A DNA stretch of 64,000 nucleotides from a bacterium (lineage in GTDB: Bacteria; UBP15; UBA6099): contig JAKQPS010000136.1 of assembly GCA_029564595.1 (NCBI GenBank), forward strand, positions 1 through 64,000, read 5' to 3'. Both the position numbers and the translations under genes were made by a program. Below are positions 56,715 through 64,000 of the stretch, piece after piece; the first letter of the stretch is position 1, and each line of letters begins with the position of its first letter. The notes under the pieces are model-generated. The model saw only the letters and a program-made list of their open reading frames with translations. It searched no databases and was not told the DNA's origin.

Positions 56715-58943
56715 ATGAGAATAACGACCAGATTCGCCGCCGCCGCCGCGCTGTTCGCCGCGCTAATGCTCTCTCAAGGGAACAAAGCCGAAGGACAGGC
56801 TATCGTGCTGCCCGGCCCATGGCCCCCCCTGCCCCCTGTGGAACGCCCCGATACTCCCCTGCGCGTCGAAACTAAGTCCGTCAACGTGGAAATCAACGAC
56901 CGCGCCGCCCGCACAACCTCCGTCCACTCCATATCCAATTCCAGCGGGCGCGAGCTTGAGGCGACGTTTCTGTTCCCCGTCCCGGCAGGCGCGGCGGTCA
57001 CCGGCTGGTCTCTGGAAATCGACGGCGCGATGGTCCCCGGCAAACTGTTGAACCGCGACGAGGCCCGCAGAATTTACGAGGGCATTGTCAGGAGCCAAAA
57101 AGACCCCGCCCTGCTCGAATTCGCCGAGCGCGACATGTTCAAAGCGAGCGTCTACCCCGTCCCTCCGCGCGGTCAGCGCATTGTCTCCCTCTCCTATGAC
57201 TCCGTCACCGAAGCCAACGGCAACTCTTACCGATACGTCTATCCCTTGCCCGCCTCTTCCGCGCAATCCCCTTCGGTTGTCAGTGTCAAAATCAAGTCCT
57301 CAAAACCCATAAAAAACATCTATTCGCCCTCGCATCCCATATCCATCCACCGCAACGGCGAACTGTCCGCCGAAGTCGGCTTTGAAGTTTCCACCACAGC
57401 CCCGCGCGCCGATTTCGCTCTCTATTATTCCGTTTCGGAAGACGACATCGGGATGACCCTGCTCACCCACAAAGACGCCTCGGACGGCGGTTTCTTCATG
57501 CTCATGGCGTCTCCGAGGGTGGATTTCCCTGAAGACGACATCGCCCCGAGCGACATCGCGTTCGTCATCGACCGCACCGGCAGCATGAGAGGCGAAAAAA
57601 TGGATCAGGCTCGCGAAGCGTTGAAATTCTGCCTGCGCGGACTGCGCCCTTCCGACAGGTTCAACGTGATTCTCTTCAACGAGCGGGCGGAACCTCTTTT
57701 CGACGGGCTGCAAAAGGCGGAATCTTCACGCGTCGACCAAGCGCTCAATGTGGCCGACTCCATAATGGCCCTCGGCGGAACTAACATCGACTCCGCTCTC
57801 GAATCCGCTTTCTCCATGAAATACGACCCCGGCCGCCCCGCATACGTCATTTTCCTCACTGACGGCCTCCCCACAGTCGGCGCTACGGATGTCGCAACCA
57901 TCCTGCGCAACGCCTCCTCCAGCGCCCCAAAAAACATCCGCCTCTTCGTCTTCGGCGTCGGATTCGACGTCAACACTCGCCTCCTCGACAAGCTCGCCGC
58001 CGAAAACCGGGGAGCCGCTGAGTACGTCCGCCCCGAAGAAGACATCGAAGTCAAAGTAAGCGCTCTCTACAGAATGATAAGCGCTCCCGCCCTGACGGAC
58101 ATCCGTCTCGATTTCGGCTTGATGAACGCCACCGATATGCTCCCTGCCACCCTGCCGGACATCTTCCTCGGCTCACATATCTTGGTTGCAGGCAGATTCA
58201 CAGGCATTCCCGGCCCTGTGCGGCTCACCGGAATGGCTGCCGGAGCAAAAAAAGAATTCGTCCTGCGCCCGCCGGAAAAAATCGGAAATAACCCCTTCAT
58301 TGCTCAGATTTGGGCGGCGCGCAGAATCGGTCTTCTAATTGAAGAAATAAGGCGCGGCGGCGGCGATTATAAGCGCGAACTCGTCACCGAAGTAGCCTAT
58401 TTAAGCAAAAAATACGGCATAATTACGGAATATACCTCATATCTGGTCGAAGAACCGAACATGCGCCTCAGCGCGGCGCCTGCCGCCCGCTATCGAGAAC
58501 AAATGCTCATGGAAACCAGAACGCAAGAAGCCGCAGACGCGGTGAGCGGCGCATGGGGCGTCAACCAGTCCATAAATGCAGGCAATCTTGCGAAGTCCGC
58601 TGCGCCTCTCCCCGAAACACAGTCCTATCGGGACAAAAACGACAATGTTGTAAATGTAACGAACGTCCGTTCCGTTCAGGGCCGCGCCTTCTATCTCGAT
58701 GCCGGAACGTGGAACGACTCGCGCTATACCGATGATATCAGAAATATTGCCAATATTAAGCCTTATAGTGAAGCGCAGTTTGCGATAATCCGTGAAATAC
58801 CCGAATTGAGAGAATATTTCGCGATTGGCGAGAACATCAACATTGTTCTCGGCGACATGGCGCTTAGAGTCTCACCCGACGGCGACGAAACAATCACCGC
58901 ATCCCAACTCAAAGACCTCCTCGCCCGCCGCGACATGTTGTAA
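56715..58943 (+). CDS. VIT and vWA domain protein
   Basis: 742 aa with a signal peptide (residues 1-27, FAAAAALFAALML core). The VIT domain follows (SVNVEINDRAARTTSVHSIS, LEATFLFPVPAGAAV, RRIYEGIVRSQKDPALLEF), then a vWA domain with MIDAS DRTGS near residue 286 and SDRFNVILFN, GGTNIDSALESAF, VIFLTDGLPTVG. The C-terminal third (GGDYKRELVTEVAYLSKKYG, ITEYTSYLVEE) is usual for this inter-alpha-trypsin-inhibitor-like family. Exported, likely adhesion or envelope-associated and metal-dependent; exact role unknown. Strong GGAGG ribosome site. Confidence 0.88.
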   Translation: MRITTRFAAAAALFAALMLSQGNKAEGQAIVLPGPWPPLPPVERPDTPLRVETKSVNVEINDRAARTTSVHSISNSSGRELEATFLFPVPAGAAVTGWSLEIDGAMVPGKLLNRDEARRIYEGIVRSQKDPALLEFAERDMFKASVYPVPPRGQRIVSLSYDSVTEANGNSYRYVYPLPASSAQSPSVVSVKIKSSKPIKNIYSPSHPISIHRNGELSAEVGFEVSTTAPRADFALYYSVSEDDIGMTLLTHKDASDGGFFMLMASPRVDFPEDDIAPSDIAFVIDRTGSMRGEKMDQAREALKFCLRGLRPSDRFNVILFNERAEPLFDGLQKAESSRVDQALNVADSIMALGGTNIDSALESAFSMKYDPGRPAYVIFLTDGLPTVGATDVATILRNASSSAPKNIRLFVFGVGFDVNTRLLDKLAAENRGAAEYVRPEEDIEVKVSALYRMISAPALTDIRLDFGLMNATDMLPATLPDIFLGSHILVAGRFTGIPGPVRLTGMAAGAKKEFVLRPPEKIGNNPFIAQIWAARRIGLLIEEIRRGGGDYKRELVTEVAYLSKKYGIITEYTSYLVEEPNMRLSAAPAARYREQMLMETRTQEAADAVSGAWGVNQSINAGNLAKSAAPLPETQSYRDKNDNVVNVTNVRSVQGRAFYLDAGTWNDSRYTDDIRNIANIKPYSEAQFAIIREIPELREYFAIGENINIVLGDMALRVSPDGDETITASQLKDLLARRDML

Positions 58944-59277
58944 CCCAACTACGCCTTGTGTTCTTTTCTTCTGCTTGCGATACGTTTTTCGCGAGGTTTT
59001 CTGGTAGAATGATAATCAATGATTGGCATTCATACAACCTAGCAGGTGGTGATGCCCGATATTCGGAGGCTCAGGGTCAGTTGAAGCCAGTTGACAATTC
59101 ATTGTCGCTTTCAGATAAGCGACCTTAGTCGCTTCTCAACAAAGGAGATGAATCAACTTTATATAAAGCGGCGATACCGTGCAATCGTTACCGTAAAGCG
59201 AAAGGCTATTAAAAAATCAGTCGCGATTAAGTTTTAGTAATTATTTGCGACTTTGGACAGGGATGTAGTAAACCAAC

Positions 59278-59988
59278 ATGCTAAAATCAGCGCTCAAGAT
59301 TATTTTATGTATCTTTGCTGCTTTTTTAGTGAATATTATTATTGAGTATGCTATTATTGAAGGCGCACTACCTACATTTGTTATGCCAATATCAAATCTG
59401 GGTATCAATATTTTTCTTTTATTGATTTCTGCCGTTGTTTTAATATCATCTGGAGAACTTATCTCAAAAGCATCAAATAGAAATATCCTCTGTTGTTTGC
59501 TATTTGCGATGGTACTATTCACATTTCATCAAAACACTTTGCATGGCAGTCATTTATATTTATCAAGAGTCATAATCAACTACGTTTTTCCAGCGCCGGA
59601 TTTTTCTAATATATCATTTAGTGGAGAGAATAATATTGATTCAGATTTCATTACGACTAATCATCTATTGACGTTCTATTTTGCGTGGTTTGCGAATTTC
59701 GCTTTTATCTTCGGATTTACTTATTTGGGAACAAAAATGTCGAAGTATTTTAAAAGAAAATATTTTCAAATAGTATTTAGATACTTGATCATGGTATTTT
59801 GGTTGTTTGTTTTGTTGCTTACTTTAGCGATTTATTTTTTTATTTTTAGTAATACAGGTTCGATGCCTTTTCAAGCATTTTTATTTCATTTTATTTTTAT
59901 AATAGCAATTATTAGACTTACGATGGCAGCAATAAATCTTTCGTTTCAAATTAAACCATTCAGGATTAGTCGCAATCAACCAACATAA
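59278..59988 (+). CDS. Polytopic membrane protein, AT-rich
   Basis: 236 aa with about six hydrophobic helices (for example ILCIFAAFLVNIIIEYAII, IFLLLISAVVLIS, IMVFWLFVLLLTLAIYFFIF) and no recognised family. It is strikingly AT-rich relative to neighbours and stands between a 335-bp gap (58944-59277, which shows only a stem-like AAGCGACCTTAGTCGCTT at about 59117-59135) and the repeat region, suggesting transfer. The ATG has no strong ribosome site. Confidence 0.55.
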   Translation: MLKSALKIILCIFAAFLVNIIIEYAIIEGALPTFVMPISNLGINIFLLLISAVVLISSGELISKASNRNILCCLLFAMVLFTFHQNTLHGSHLYLSRVIINYVFPAPDFSNISFSGENNIDSDFITTNHLLTFYFAWFANFAFIFGFTYLGTKMSKYFKRKYFQIVFRYLIMVFWLFVLLLTLAIYFFIFSNTGSMPFQAFLFHFIFIIAIIRLTMAAINLSFQIKPFRISRNQPT

Positions 59989-60103
59989 ATAGTGTCATAA
60001 GATACATATTGCATACATGAAACGATCTGAAACAGTCTGATATATGATGTATCCGCAAGTCTAAGCTCACGACGGGCAATGTGGGGTCATGGCAATGTGG
60101 GGT

Positions 60104-60359
60104 CACAATGTGGGGTCAGGCCGAGATTATTGACAGTTTTATCGTGGGGCTGTTTAGCTATTTGGCAAAATTGGGTTCCCGCTTTCGCGGGAATGACGGC
60201 ACAAAAAATAAGAAATGACGGTGGAGGAAAGAAAAGGGGGTGGCGACCCATAACCCTGTTGCGGGTGATTGTGAATGTTGCTCACCCACAATCAAAAAAC
60301 GCTTGAAGGTGGCGCCCGGCAGAATATGAACTGTTTTACACCCACAACGGGGTTGTGGG
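60104..60359 (+). repeat. Direct repeat copy 1 (256 bp)
   Basis: Nearly identical to 60803-61059. Includes the REP-like palindrome TTCCCGCTTTCGCGGGAA and a closing stem CCCACAAC/GTTGTGGG. The constant 699-700 bp offset shows a single small indel. Confidence 0.9.
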
Positions 60360-60802
60360 CGTGCGATGGGTATATCCAATAAAGACTTGGCATATAGATC
60401 AGCCTAAAAATGCATTAATTTGGACTGCGTCGATTCATGTATCGCCGCTTTGCTTTACCGGGAATTCATTCCCGTCTTCCACGCAGGCAATTAACCCCCA
60501 TTCCATCCGCCTTTTAATAATACAAATTGCAGACCTGATCCAGCACTCGCGGTTCGCCTATTTAATCGGCGAATGCGGGTTGAAAAGCAATTATGCGCCC
60601 TTCCTCGCCAAAAAACTCTTATGATCAACATCAAATCATCACACTCCGTCAGCCAGCTACTTTCAATATACATTGCTGTGCAACAACAAATCCTAGTGCT
60701 TTGTCTTGCAGCAACACTTCTACATTCTTTTCTGGAAGGTCGCTTTCAAAATGAATAATGATCTGGGATCAGATCGAGACCTTTCCTTCATCCTGTGATG
60801 CA

Positions 60803-61059
60803 CACAATGTGGGGTCAGGCCGAGATTGTTGACAGTTTTATCGTGGGGCTGTTTAGCTATTTAGCGAAAATGGGTTCCCGCTTTCGCGGGAATGACGGCA
60901 CAAAAAATAAGAAATGACGGTGGAGGAAAGAAAAGGGGGGGGGCGACCCATAACCCTGTTGCGGGTGATTGTGAATGTTGCTCACCCACAATCAAAAAAC
61001 GCTTGAAGGTGGCGCCCGGCAGAATGCGAACTGTTTTACACCCACAACGAGATTGTGGG
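60803..61059 (+). repeat. Direct repeat copy 2 (257 bp)
   Basis: Second copy, differing from copy 1 at only a few positions (for example one extra G in a G-run, and ATTATTG versus ATTGTTG). Followed by GTGGGTGGCGCCC. Confidence 0.9.
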
Positions 61060-61480
61060 TGGCGCCCAATTATTCATGAACCGTATATTCTATTCGCTGT
61101 AAATATGCGCGATGCGGCGCGCGTTATCAGCTCAAATGCTTTGGTGTTGCGGGTGGGCCGGGGGAGAGAATAAAGGGATAGAAAAGGATATGAACCACGA
61201 AGTCACTAAGTCACTAAGAGAAAGATTTCTTAGGGGGGCGATGAGGCGTACAGGCATAGCTGGGATGCGCGCTGCCAGTCCCCTTTTTTCGTGACGGCGG
61301 GGGGAGCAACGGGCGATCCGCCGGGTCGCCCCTACTGTTCATTTATTTTGTCGGCGGGCAAAGGAAAGGGCGGCGGGAATCGGCGTTCCCGTCCTGCACT
61401 GAAGTCGGGAATGAATTCCCGGTAAGGCAAAGCGACAATGAATTGTGGCGCTCCAAAGCGCGCGAATGCGGCGCGCGTTA

Positions 61481-61550
61481 GCAAATCCGGATTCGTCGAT
61501 AGAGCCGACGAACCGGGGCGATTTTCATAGCGGCGAACTGCTTCGATACA
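61481..61550. repeat. Dispersed repeat copy (reverse of 21665-21723)
   Basis: Reverse complement of the 21665-21723 unit with only a few mismatches, including the CCGGATTCG ... CGAACCGGG palindrome and the adjoining CGATTTTCATAGCGGCGAA tail. Confidence 0.85.
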
Positions 61551-61767
61551 GCCAATTTTTTTTGTTCAGTAGGGGCGCGGTTTCCGCGCCCAATAACTAA
61601 GACAATTTGGGGCGGGGCAACCCCGCCCCTACTTCAAAAATGCGTCTTTCGCCTCGCACTTCATCCGCTCTGAACAATCGCTCCCGAATCCTAATGTCGG
61701 ATTCGGATTGAAAGGGAGTTCAAGTGAAAGCTTTTTAAAGTTATTCCTTAAAAGCCAGTCAGTCAAA

Positions 61768-62286
61768 TCATTGTTTTTTGTTTTTCGAAGGCAGAGAGGG
61801 CGACGACGCGGCGAGGTCGGCAGGCATTTCTTTTCCTTGAGCGAGGAGGAGCCGTTTGAGTTCGGACATGAATTCGTTGACGTCTTTGAATTCCCTGTAG
61901 ACGGAGGCGAACCTGACGTAGGCGACTTCGTCAAGGTTGTAAAGCTCGTCGATGACGGCCTCGCCTATTTCACGGGTGGGCACTTCGCGGGAGCCTCTGG
62001 CCACTTTGTCTTCGATGCGCTCGATGATCTGGTCGATGATTTCGAGGGATACGGGGCGTTTCTCGCAGGCTTTGATGATGCCGTTGCGGATTTTCGCAGG
62101 GTCGAACAGTTCCCGCCTGCCGTCTTTTTTGATTACGCGAAGTTGGATTTCCTCGACGGTTTCGTAGGAAGTGAATCTGGCGTCGCAACCGAGGCACTGG
62201 CGGCGTCTGCGGACGGCGTCGCCGTTCTTGATCATGCGGGAGTCGATAACTCTGTCTTCAAGGTTGCCGCAGAAAGGGCATCTCAT
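61768..62286 (-). CDS. nrdR: Transcriptional repressor NrdR
   Basis: 172 aa. Zinc-ribbon CPFCG ... CLGCDARF with RVIDSR between (residues 3-34), then the ATP-cone domain ([22 protein letters not shown] through [16 protein letters not shown]). Represses ribonucleotide reductase genes in response to dATP/ATP. Ends in an extra ~25-residue Ser/Pro/Lys tail. 70 bp after glyA on the same strand, the usual glyA-nrdR order. Confidence 0.97.
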   Translation of the reverse strand: MRCPFCGNLEDRVIDSRMIKNGDAVRRRRQCLGCDARFTSYETVEEIQLRVIKKDGRRELFDPAKIRNGIIKACEKRPVSLEIIDQIIERIEDKVARGSREVPTREIGEAVIDELYNLDEVAYVRFASVYREFKDVNEFMSELKRLLLAQGKEMPADLAASSPSLPSKNKKQ

Positions 62287-62356
62287 GACACGCCGCCTCC
62301 CCTCGCGGGTTTTATAGCTCCGAATTCAAACGATGAATTCGGGTTTTACGCCGCCG

Positions 62357-63622
62357 TCACCAGTTCAGAATGTCGAGATAGATCGGGAACTGCTCGCAAA
62401 GCTCCTCGATGCACGCGCGCGTCTTCATGCGAAGGTCTTGGTTCTTCGGGTTGGAAAGGACATCTGAAATCCAGCCGCCGATGAGCCTCATTTCCTCTTC
62501 CTTCATGCCGCGGGTGGTGAGAGCGGGAGTGCCGAACCTGACGCCGCTTGTGATGGCTGGCGGGCGGGTGTCGAACGGGATGGAGTTCTTGTTGGCGGCT
62601 ATGCCGGCTTCTTCCAGCATGTCGGCGGCGTCGCGTCCGTTGAGTCCTTTGTCGGACAGGTCGATCATCATCAGGTGGTTGTCCGTGCCGCCGGTGGTGA
62701 GACGGAAGCCGCGTTCCATGAGGGTTTCGGCAAGAATGGCGGCGTTCTTAATTATCTGTCTCTGGTATTCCTTGAAGCCGAAGGACTGGGCCTCGCGGAA
62801 GCAGACGGCTTTGGCGGCAATCTGGTGCATTAGCGGGCCGGCCTGAGTGCCGGGGAACACGGCGCGGTCAACAGCTTCGGCCAACTCGCGTTTGCACATG
62901 ATGATGGCGCCGCGCGGGCCGCGGAGCGTCTTATGCGTCGTAGAGGTGACTATGTGGGAGTGCGGCACGGGGTCCGGGTGTTCTCCCGCGGCTATAAGCC
63001 CGATGATGTGCGCGACGTCCGACATCAGGTATGCCCCGACCTCGTCGGCGATGCTTTTGAATATCTCGAAATCGATGATTCTAGGATATGCGCTGGCTCC
63101 GCAAACGATCAGTTTCGGTTTGACCTTTTTGGCGATTTCGCGGATTTCGTCGTAGTCCAGCCGCTCGTCCTTTTTGCTGACGCCGTAAGAGTGGTAGTCG
63201 TACCATTTGCCGGAGAAGTTGAGGTTTTTGCCGTGAGTGAGGTGTCCGCCGTGCTCTGTGGACATCCCCAGAACGGTGTCGCCGATTTCAAGGATGGCGT
63301 AATAGGCCGCCATGTTGGCCGAAGAGCCGGTGTGCGGCTGCACATTCACGTGCTCGGCCTTGAAAAGTTTCCGCGCCCTCTCTTTTGCGAGGTTTTCGCC
63401 CATGTCGTAGTAAGCGCAGCCGTTGTAGTACCTTTCGCTGGGGTAACCTTCGGCGTATTTATTGGTCAGGATACTGCCCATAGTCTGAAGCACCGCGCGG
63501 CTCGCGTAGTTTTCGGACGGTATCATAACTAGCGTTTTAGTCTGTCTTTCGTATTCGCCTTCAAGCAGTTTGGCGATCTGGGGGTCTATCTGGTGAAGCG
63601 AAGAATCGATGTAACTTGCCAT
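62357..63622 (-). CDS. glyA: Serine hydroxymethyltransferase
   Basis: 421 aa PLP enzyme converting serine and tetrahydrofolate to glycine and methylene-THF. Key parts: LVMIPSENYASRAVLQTMGS, KYAEGYPSERYYNGC, VQPHTGSSANMAAYYA, the PLP-lysine segment VTSTTHKTLRGPRGA, and RFGTPALTTRGMKEEEM. Standard length; supplies one-carbon units for purine and thymidylate synthesis, in line with nrdR behind it. Confidence 0.98.
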   Translation of the reverse strand: MASYIDSSLHQIDPQIAKLLEGEYERQTKTLVMIPSENYASRAVLQTMGSILTNKYAEGYPSERYYNGCAYYDMGENLAKERARKLFKAEHVNVQPHTGSSANMAAYYAILEIGDTVLGMSTEHGGHLTHGKNLNFSGKWYDYHSYGVSKKDERLDYDEIREIAKKVKPKLIVCGASAYPRIIDFEIFKSIADEVGAYLMSDVAHIIGLIAAGEHPDPVPHSHIVTSTTHKTLRGPRGAIIMCKRELAEAVDRAVFPGTQAGPLMHQIAAKAVCFREAQSFGFKEYQRQIIKNAAILAETLMERGFRLTTGGTDNHLMMIDLSDKGLNGRDAADMLEEAGIAANKNSIPFDTRPPAITSGVRFGTPALTTRGMKEEEMRLIGGWISDVLSNPKNQDLRMKTRACIEELCEQFPIYLDILNW

Positions 63623-63699
63623 GTGTTTCTTCCTCTTTCCTTGTCCGGAGTCCGGATTTTTCGGGGTGAGCGCCCTGCGGACCCTGTGAATATCGGGTA

Positions 63700-63729
63700 A
63701 TTATAAGCCCGCGTTTCGGGAGTTATCAA
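63700..63729 (-). promoter_or_regulatory. Promoter of glyA-nrdR
   Basis: On the minus strand TTGATA (63729-63724), 18-bp spacer, TATAAT (63705-63700), about 78 bp before the glyA start. Confidence 0.65.
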
Positions 63730-63863
63730 TACCCGCCGGTTTTTTAGAGCGGCGGGGCCGCTTCATCTTTCTTTTGTCAGCCGTCTTGATGTCAGCCGGA
63801 TGTTGCTGATAATATGTCTTATTATTAATGTAAATCTTGTCGACAGGATTCGGGTCGTCAAAC

Positions 63864-64000
63864 ATGAAGATACGATTCTGGGGAGTGAGGGGGAGCGCGC
63901 CGACTCCGGGGCCGAAGACTTCACGGATAGGCGGAAACACGTCTTGCGTCGAAGTGTCCGCAGGGTGCGGCGAAACTATTATATTCGACGCGGGAACCGG
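63864..64000 (+). CDS. Metallo-beta-lactamase-fold hydrolase, 5' part
   Basis: The first 45 codons are present and the gene runs off the window. The translation begins MKIRFWGVRGSAPTPGP, then IGGNTSCVEV and IIFDAGTG. This is the start of MBL-fold proteins of the PhnP/RNase Z-like group (first strand IRFWGVRGS, then GGNTSCVE and the FDAGTG loop), which hydrolyse phosphodiesters or related bonds. The metal-binding HxHxDH motif would lie beyond the edge. Weak AGGA site 15 bases upstream; divergent from glyA. Confidence 0.8.
   Translation, partial: MKIRFWGVRGSAPTPGPKTSRIGGNTSCVEVSAGCGETIIFDAGT

Larger units (their letters stand above)
59989..61767. repeat. 1.8-kb gene-free repeat cluster
   Basis: No convincing gene. 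Contains the two ~257-bp direct repeats listed separately, an inverted pair of 30-40 bp (GCTTTACCGGGAATTCATTC-like at 60450-60480 and its reverse complement at 61395-61430), GTGGGGTCA tandem copies at 60079-60119, GGTGGCGCCC motifs, and the dispersed unit at 61481-61550. This looks like a sink for small mobile or REP-type repeats between two operons. Confidence 0.65.

Noticed and set aside
60104-61059. CRISPR array
   Set aside because: There are only two long (257-bp) repeats with a 440-bp gap, no short regular repeat-spacer pattern and no cas genes; no CRISPR was seen anywhere in the window.
61708-62484. Plus-strand 258-codon frame
   Set aside because: It is antisense to nrdR, whose zinc ribbon and ATP-cone are unmistakable.
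63701-63940. Minus-strand 79-codon frame
   Set aside because: It covers the glyA promoter and the start of the metallo-hydrolase gene and lacks a plausible start or family.

Overview
The window is a stretch of bacterial chromosome. It has dense, mostly single-copy housekeeping genes, Shine-Dalgarno-led starts, several ATG/GTG/TTG starts, lipoprotein signal peptides and predicted periplasmic proteins, which together suggest a Gram-negative-type envelope. I cannot assign a phylum from sequence alone. The 23S-5S rRNA pair without an adjacent 16S, the FapA/DUF342, DUF1844, DUF3160 and multi-zinc-ribbon genes, and the strongly diverged NuoN-like protein fit a little-studied uncultured lineage.

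Layout. 0.1-1.2 kb: a nucleoside (CNT) transporter lacking its N-terminal helices. 1.375-12.63 kb: an 11.2-kb integrated mobile element bounded by a 39-bp direct repeat that is the 5' half of tRNA-Arg(TCT). It carries a coiled-coil protein, two small DNA-binding proteins, a phage O-like initiator with internal iterons, a DnaC-like loader, small and large terminase subunits, three small or unknown genes, a membrane/zinc-ribbon/T5orf172 protein and a tyrosine integrase, but no portal, capsid or tail genes. It looks like a phage satellite. 12.8-21.5 kb: VOC protein, ilvD, MATE pump, DUF3160 lipoprotein plus CapA-like protein, DUF3343. 21.8-26.4 kb (minus strand): small membrane protein, HU, three tRNAs (Lys, Leu, Gly), then tig-clpP-clpX. 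26.5-28.3 kb: two HicBA-type toxin-antitoxin pairs around an isochorismatase-like hydrolase. 28.8-31.3 kb: PcrA/UvrD helicase. 31.4-35.7 kb: enolase, glycogen debranching enzyme and a KDPG-aldolase homolog without the Schiff-base lysine. 35.9-47.3 kb: a co-directional run of TPR proteins, FapA, DUF1844, YfiH/laccase, a ten-ribbon zinc protein, an FGE-sulfatase-family protein, a dGTPase and a NuoN-like membrane protein. 47.3-50.9 kb: promoter, leader with terminator hairpin, 23S and 5S rRNA. 51.1-54.1 kb: AAA ATPase plus RloB (AbiL-like defence pair) followed by a TIM-barrel-like protein. 54.6-59.0 kb: an oxalate/formate-type MFS transporter and a VIT-vWA protein. 59.3-61.7 kb: an AT-rich membrane protein and a repeat-packed gene-free region. 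61.8-63.6 kb (minus): glyA-nrdR. At the right edge a metallo-beta-lactamase-fold hydrolase begins.

How it fits together. The chromosome backbone covers protein quality control (Tig, ClpXP), serine/glycine and one-carbon metabolism with ribonucleotide reductase control (GlyA, NrdR), nucleotide clean-up (dGTPase), branched-chain amino acid synthesis (IlvD) and sugar metabolism (enolase, debranching enzyme). Overlaid on it are horizontally acquired parts: the satellite-like element in tRNA-Arg, the AAA-RloB pair beside the rRNA genes, the HicBA loci, and short palindromic and longer direct repeats scattered through the gene-poor gaps. The satellite-like element is the most interesting object. 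It appears to have its own replication origin and initiator and its own DNA-packaging enzymes while depending on another phage for particles; this is inference from gene content.
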